The notes under the pieces are model-generated. The model was not told the origin of the DNA and searched no databases. It worked only from the letters and a program-made list of their open reading frames with translations. Positions 58,564-64,000 of a stretch of DNA of 64,000 nt are shown piece by piece (position 1 is the stretch's first letter; each line of letters starts with the position of its first letter). The stretch spans positions 83,131,955-83,195,954 of the forward strand of contig NC_091122.1 in NCBI RefSeq assembly GCF_040183065.1, in the 5' to 3' direction. A program made the translations under genes and the position numbers. Source of the DNA: Periplaneta americana. Taxonomy: Eukaryota; Arthropoda; Insecta; Blattodea; Blattidae.

Positions 58564-58973
58564 AACAAAAATAATAATACGATGTTCAGTAAGATGATAA
58601 GAAGTAGTTTAATTTTCTTCGAAAGAAACCTCTATGGAGATATAGTTCTTATAGTGATTCTTGGAGTAATAAATGATTACAACTTATTATATGATTCATA
58701 TTGTCAGACAATACATTGAAAAACTGCCTTCGAAGATGTCATAAACAATTAGTTTTGGAGAGAGAACAGACCGATGGGTTTAAGCCATAAAAGTATTGGT
58801 GATGATGATGACAACGACGATAATGTTAGTAACTATGATATTGATGACTATGATTACGATAATGACGACTACCACACGGACTTTAAAATCAAGGAAATTG
58901 TTTCATATGTTTATTACTTTAAAAAGAGAAATATAATTTATTAAAATAGAGTACTGCACTTTTCCCAAAATAT
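58564..58973. other. Low-complexity spacer
   Basis: Contains a degenerate GAT/GAC-rich stretch (about 58,798-58,875), probably a decayed trinucleotide repeat. Confidence 0.5.
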
Positions 58974-59275
58974 TTAGTTGTTTAATATGCGCTTGATGTG
59001 TAGGCTACCATTATTGTGCACACTCGGTTCTGTGGCAGCCGCAAGTGTAAATCTCGGTGGACTGCTTGTCTTGTAGGAACTCGGGAATAAAAGCGTCTTG
59101 CAGCTACTGCTGTCGGCGACGAACCCCTGCACGCCTGTAACTGACAAGCGAAATTCCCGGTCATTCTCAAGACATGCCGCACACGTCCGCCCAACCGCTG
59201 TATGTTCCAATCCATATCCTAGCCAGCTCCATCGGACACTAATCTCATGAATTTCGTCCTCATTATCATATGGGC
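58974..59275 (-). CDS. Unassigned minus-strand ORF, possible exon
   Basis: The open frame can be extended upstream of its ATG to about 59,275. It reads SPYDNEDEIHEISVRWSWLG, HTAVGRTCAACLENDREFRL, then a Ser/Thr/Pro-rich end and a stop. GC content is clearly above the surroundings, and the frame is open for about 100 codons. There is a weak acceptor-like CCTAG just upstream. No domain is known to me; it may be a repeat remnant instead. Confidence 0.2.
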
Positions 59276-59582
59276 TAACATCTAGGTACTGCTATCTTCC
59301 ACAATGTCGTAACTTACAATCGTTCGGATAACTGGAAAGTGACATCCATAGACGAGAGGAGGTTTTAAAATCCTACGAGATCATTTGAACATGTTCGTTG
59401 CAGTCTCATACGGGATCACTCTGAATTTACAATTAAAAGAGCAACTGCAATTATACTTATAATGTATTTTAATTTTTAAATATAATGTATTTAAACGAAT
59501 TCAAGATCTGTGCTCAATGCTTTCAAGCATGTATAGTAAATAATTATCTATGCATATATTTTCTTTTAATGTATTATGTAGT
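59276..59582. other. No recognisable feature
   Basis: AT-rich spacer. Confidence 0.45.
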
Positions 59583-59832
59583 TTTTAGTAGGTTATTTAA
59601 CGATGCTTTATCAACATCTTAGGTTATTTAGCTTCTGAATGAGATGAAGTTGATAATGAATGCCGGTGAAATGAGGCCGGGGTCCAACACCGATAGTTAC
59701 CCAGCATTTGATTATATTGGGTTGAGGGAAAACTCCGGAAAAAATTTCAACCAGGTAACTTGCCCCAACCGGGAATCGAACCCAGGCCACCTGGTTTCGC
59801 GGCCAGACGCGCTAACCGTTACTCCACAGGCA
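59583..59832 (-). mobile_element. tRNA-derived SINE, family 1 (copy 3)
   Basis: The antisense copy of 17,689-17,942: AACTTGCCCCAACCGGGAAT, CGAACCCAGGCCACCTGG, CTAACCGTTACTCCACAGG. It abuts an ATGT microsatellite. Confidence 0.9.
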
Positions 59833-59858
59833 TGTATGTATGTATGTATGTATGTATG
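59832..59858. repeat. ATGT microsatellite
   Basis: Six to seven ATGT units, possibly grown from the SINE target duplication. Confidence 0.9.
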
Positions 59859-60079
59859 TTTGTAGCCTATCACAAATATACAATCCTACATATTAGGTAC
59901 ATTTTTTAATTTATAATTTAACGTGGTACTCAATAATGTTATAATGCAAAACACATAATTTTTTCCATCACTTACTTGATTTAACTCTAAAGGAATTTAC
60001 AAAAAAAGGCAAAGGATAACAGTTGATCGGTGGCCTTTAGGACTAATAAAACGAGAGAAGTGATTGGTATTGACTACAA

Positions 60080-60232
60080 CATTGATGTTGAAAGGGTTCC
60101 CTAAGAGAGGAATTTCAAATGTTTAGGAGTTTATCTCAGCGATAACCTTCGGTGGAAGGATCAAACCATGGGACTGGAAAATTATAGGCCCTGTGCACTA
60201 TTTAAGGGATATTTAGAACATACAGCGTGGAA

Positions 60233-60291
<59 letters not shown>
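60080..60291 (+). pseudogene. LINE fragment with A tail (tentative)
   Basis: NFKCLGVYLSDNLRWKDQT resembles the F.YLG..L...L.W..H text after the reverse-transcriptase core of LINEs. A stop, about 100 bp, and then a 56-nt A-run (60,236-60,291) follow. Too short to assign a clade. Confidence 0.35.
60236..60291 (+). repeat. Poly(A) tract
   Basis: 56 consecutive A residues, likely the tail of the preceding retro-inserted piece. Confidence 0.95.
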
Positions 60292-60292
<1 letters not shown>

Positions 60293-60471
60293 GAATTTTT
60301 CTAGCACAGATCATAATCATAAAATTAAAAATGGGGAACAGAGGACTGATAGGCCTAGGCCTATAGGCCTAATAGATTAGAATCAGCTCCCTGCAACCAC
60401 TTTTGAGGGCTCTCCTTTAACAATTCAAAGATTAAAAATAACTTAGATTGATCGCTATAAGAAAACTACCG

Positions 60472-60670
60472 AGCTGTTTGGCTCAGACGTAACGTTTGAG
60501 ACTCGCAATTGGGAGATCCCGAGTTCAACTCCCGTGGCCGACCAATATAACTGGGGTTTTTCATGGTTTCCCTAAGCCACAAAGGCAAATGCTGGATTGA
60601 AAATTTACCAGTACATATCATGATTCATTGCCGCCTCAATCACTAATAATAATCAGTGACTTTCCCAATA
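60472..60670 (+). mobile_element. tRNA-derived SINE, family 5 (copy 2)
   Basis: GAGCTGTTTGGCTCAGACGT head, B-box-like GAGTTCAACTCCC, body GGGGTTTTTCATGGTTTCC and CCACAAAGGCAAATGCTGG. Confidence 0.8.
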
Positions 60671-61413
60671 CGTTTATCATAAATATTAATAAAAATTTAA
60701 AATCAGTTACATGAACACAAGCCATCTATAACACACGACAATAGACAATAGTGAAACCGGCCTACTGATATACCCAAAGATCCTAAACACCCAATATGAC
60801 CATAGATGTTAAAGCGTGTATAAATAAACAACAAAAATCTAATAATTATAAATTATTTATTATTAACTTACTAAAAGTTATGTAAATGTGGGTGTGCCAT
60901 GAATACTCAATTATTTTTTAGAGACTTTTATGTTGTTTTACCATTTTCTTGTGTTTTGTTTATGTTTTTTGTAGGCCTATTTCTTATTAGGTTGTGTTTA
61001 TTGGAAGTGTTTAGTGCTCCAAAATGTTGTGCAAATAAATAAGTGTAGCGTAAGTGTTGGAAGTAGTTAGGCCTAAGTGTTTCGTATATGCTAAAATTAG
61101 TAGTTTTGTGTAAGAATTACAAGTGCCGCGCATGCGTTTAGTACTTCCTCCAGCTGAGTGACAGGAGTGATTTAGTGTGTTCTAAAGTGTTTAATAATGT
61201 GTTGTGTGTCGTGTTGATGTATTTTTATATTTGTGTTATTATTTTGCAATAGTATTATTGTTTTCTAATTGTTTTCTTTGATTTGTTTGTATTGGGGTGT
61301 TGTTTTGTACATGTATTTTGTTGTGTTCTTTATTTTATTGGTTGTTTATTGTATAAATTGTGTATGTTCATTGTTTTACTGTGCCAGAAGTAACATCGAA
61401 TATTTACCCAATC

Positions 61414-61414
<1 letters not shown>
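60671..61414. other. Unassigned spacer
   Basis: T/G-rich from about 60,900 to 61,380 with no domain. TAGGCCTA near 60,973 and 61,070. Confidence 0.45.

Positions 61415-61456
<42 letters not shown>
61415..61456. repeat. TA microsatellite
   Basis: Uninterrupted TA; a second short TA run follows at 61,465-61,477. Confidence 0.97.
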
Positions 61457-61459
<3 letters not shown>

Positions 61460-62304
61460 TAAATATATATATATATAAGTAAATAAATAAACGAATAAAT
61501 CCGTCACCAGTATTTTCAGATGATAATATAATTACAGTGAAATCAAAACATTCTGCTCAGGGACTGGGGAGTCGCTATTTTAAAACAATGGTGTTGATTT
61601 AAATATTTAAAAAAATCGGCAGAAATTCACATCTAGTAGGGGAAGTTATTATACGACGACTTAATTTTAAACAACAAGGAGTCCGTTAAAGTGATCGGGC
61701 AGGATACTAAGATTAAATAGGGCTGTATCTATATGACGTTTAATGAGAAAAGAATTAAATTTTATCAACAACAAATTCTTCCATGCTTGCAAAAAGATTT
61801 TTAAATTTAACAGGAATGCCATTGTCAGATGAAATTTAACCTAGTTAATCAGTAGGCCTATATTTTGCCAAAATTAGTTTAATCCGTACAGATGGACAGA
61901 TGGCACAAATACACTAATTACGGGCTAATTATTTGGAGAATATTGACAAAATCATAAAAAGTTCAATAAAAGACATTCCAAATAATATGTATGGTGTATT
62001 GAAGCTCAAAGGCTAGAGGTTTAAATATTATTCGAGTAACGTGGGAGGCCAATCTTCAACATTGTGATTATGTGACGTTATTAAGGGCAAATAATTTCCA
62101 TTGCGGCCTTTGGAACAGGAATTAAAAGTATCTTGCAATCGACACAGTCTTCCTCAATAAACAGAAGCAACAAAAATGTTTTGCGTAATTTTAGAGAAGA
62201 ATAGCGAAAACGAGAATCTGAAGCATGGAAATTGCTGACCAGTAGAGGAAAAGGAGTTCTATTGTACAATGAAGTTCCTGGTATTAGTAAATGGATATTA
62301 GATA
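61457..62304. other. Unassigned spacer
   Basis: No gene; TAGGCCTA near 61,855. Confidence 0.45.
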
Positions 62305-63207
62305 CAGCCCCTACCTAAAGTAAGGACACTCCTCCATAAGTGATGTTTTATTCTGTCATACTTAAGTGAAAATGCCCAATGTCCAAATGCCCTTGGAAAG
62401 TGAAGTTTTTACTGTAAACCCAATCAATCTTCCAAAATGTGGATTATATAATAATTTTTTTGTTATTAAACTTATTGAAAAATTACAAATTTTGTAGGAT
62501 AAAAATTAATTACTCTAGAATAGCCTAGGTTGACTTAGATCGATGAATTTTGGAATGGAGTTAGATACTGTATTATCTCCAGTCATTCTTCCACGTCCCA
62601 ATAATCTGCCACTTCACGTCCACACTCACTAAATTTCGACTTTTTCAATTTTTTGAAGAAAGAAATCCAACCTTTCCACACTTGTAGCGAACTCCATAGC
62701 TGATTACTAAAAATGGAGGGAATAAGCTGGTTGACCAATGTTACCAATTCCCAATGTTATGATGAACTGGCAGAGGCGGGACCGGGTCTATTTGCCGCGA
62801 ATTTGAAGCTCAAGAGAATTTTAGAGAATGGCAATTTTTCCTAAAGAAAAAAAAAAGAATCTGGATAACAATGCCTGCATGAACTGTCACAAATTTTTTA
62901 AACGAAAAGTAATAATGCACAAGAAGTCTTTCAGATATGTGTAACTCTATCCTAAAATTCACTGATCTAATTCAATCAATTCTGGAATAATTAATTGTTT
63001 TCCTAAAAAATATGTAATTTTTCAATAAATTTCATAACAGAAAAATTATTATATAATCCAGTTTGGAAGATAAACAGATTGGGTTTGCAGTAAAAACTTC
63101 ACATTTGGTCCCTGTATAAACAAAAGGGGGTTTCGCATAAGTACCTATAAGGACAGTAGTGAAACATCACTTATGGAGGAGTGTCCTTAAACTTTTGGCT
63201 AGGGATG
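62305..63207. mobile_element. Tc1-like MITE with long inverted ends
   Basis: The left end CAGCCCCTACCTAAAGTAAG and GGACACTCCTCCATAAGTGA is mirrored at the right by TCACTTATGGAGGAGTGTCC, CTTAAACTTTTGGCTAGGG. TA is on both sides. Similarity between the ends continues inward for about 200 bp (ATATAATAATTTTT / AAAAATTATTATATAA; AATTTTTCAATAA / TTATTGAAAAATT). The CCAAAAGTTTAAGGACACT text is typical of Tc1-type termini. The centre is unique and non-coding. Confidence 0.75.
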
Positions 63208-64000
63208 TAAGAGGAATGATAGAAACTTTAAAATGAATACCAATATTGTTACACTTCGAGCAATTCCCGTCAGTCCCAAGATGGTATTCGGTACAGACAT
63301 GGCTGCTCGGAAACAGAAACTCTTGCTCACGCTTTCTTGAGGCAATGTAATCATAGAAGTCTTCTAAGAAACGTTCGTCATCACACTGTATGTTCATATT
63401 ATAATTAAGTACGTCTATGGACCAATACAAACTCAGCAAAGTGTAAGTTTTGACTCTTCTTTAGGCGACATTTAAACCTTTCCATAATTCTCCGTGATAA
63501 TATTGAATTATGAACGATAAAAAATCTTGTCTTGACTGATTTTAAATCAACATCTTGGTCATAAGTAATAAGAGTGTTAACTTTTATTGATTATAAGTTT
63601 TATGTGTATTCTTTCAGTTTATTTTTCTGTCAATTATTATTTCCGTAAATTTTTGCAAATTGATAAGTTGTAAGTACTGATTCCTTTGGGGCTACATTCA
63701 TTGGAAGGCAGTTGCTTATAAATAATAACAAATATCAGAATCTAGTAAACATATAGTTTCAACTAAAAGGAAACGATTTGATGAAAACATATCCAATAAT
63801 GATTTTTTTTAAATGCGAAGGCAAGAATTATTAAAGTGCTCGGAGAAAATATATCCGACATTCGCTTTTTCAATCATCAATATTTTAGAAAGTGTCCAGA
63901 ATAAAATACTGGACATTGACGAGAAACTGTAAACTAAGTGATTGAATAGCTACTAGCCCTACTTAATTATAATACGTATGAGACGAACTTTTAACTACTG
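63208..64000. other. Unassigned spacer
   Basis: The minus frame 63,439-63,167 has no known domain and runs into the MITE end. Nothing else recognised. Confidence 0.45.

Noticed and set aside
59644..59865. 73-codon ORF with a cockroach-like protein string
   Set aside because: It is the antisense translation of a family 1 SINE plus ATGT repeats. Such frames are commonly mis-predicted as proteins.
1..64000. Host protein-coding gene, telomere (TTAGG) array or rDNA
   Set aside because: No exon chain with recognisable domains, no TTAGG runs and no rRNA-like sequence seen on either strand.

Overview
The window reads as AT-rich nuclear DNA of an insect, most likely a cockroach of the Periplaneta type. 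This rests on the dense mix of arthropod transposon families, several tRNA-derived SINE families whose sequences I recognise from cockroach DNA, long di- and trinucleotide microsatellites, and the scattered palindrome TAGGCCTA. The species call is an inference. There is no operon structure, no rRNA or tRNA gene, no CRISPR array, and no exon chain I could assign to a host gene. Almost every recognisable coding stretch is a decayed piece of a mobile element, so this is probably intergenic or deep intronic sequence.

Layout. 1-1.4 kb: Harbinger (HARBI1-like) transposase remnant split by a LINE 3' end. 2-3.3 kb: a MITE and a SINE. 4.7-6.7 kb: a TIR transposon carrying a decayed DUF7869-like ORF. 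7.2-7.8 kb: short Mutator-like element with three terminal motifs at each end. 8.3-10.5 kb: MITEs and a SINE-like piece. 11.0-14.6 kb: pogo-like transposon into which tandem Helitrons have jumped. 17.3-18.9 kb: mariner pseudogene with a SINE in it, then a MITE. 19.3-20.0 kb: 3' end of an R2-type LINE. 22-24 kb: three SINEs. 25.9 kb: a 206-bp insertion that is mostly a perfect hairpin with a hammerhead-like core. 27.3-28.1 kb: second R2-type end and a SINE. 29.8-31.7 kb: almost complete Tc1/mariner-type element with a SINE pair in its transposase gene. 31.8-34.9 kb: MITEs, a hAT-like remnant and an internally deleted RTE-type LINE. 35.8-42.1 kb: SINE, fold-back elements, and a transposase pseudogene broken by a LINE. 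44.2-45.9 kb: 32-bp minisatellite, hAT remnant, piggyBac-type MITE. 47.9-50.8 kb: second DUF7869-like transposon abutting a full-length pogo-like element. 50.9-56.5 kb: SINEs, a third R2-type end, a composite TIR element, and an inverted Helitron. 57-64 kb: SINEs, microsatellites, a LINE fragment, and a 0.9-kb Tc1-like MITE.

The elements do not cooperate; they record layered insertion. Exact target-site duplications give relative ages in several places: SINE into mariner, SINE pair into Tc1-like element, Helitrons into pogo, LINE into transposase, LINE into Harbinger. The most interesting pattern is a class of TIR elements that scatter one short motif through their ends (CACAAAACTCAACA at 4.7-6.7 kb; the palindrome ACAACGTTGT six times at 47.9-49.2 kb). 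Both carry pieces of what looks like the same insect repeat-encoded protein family.
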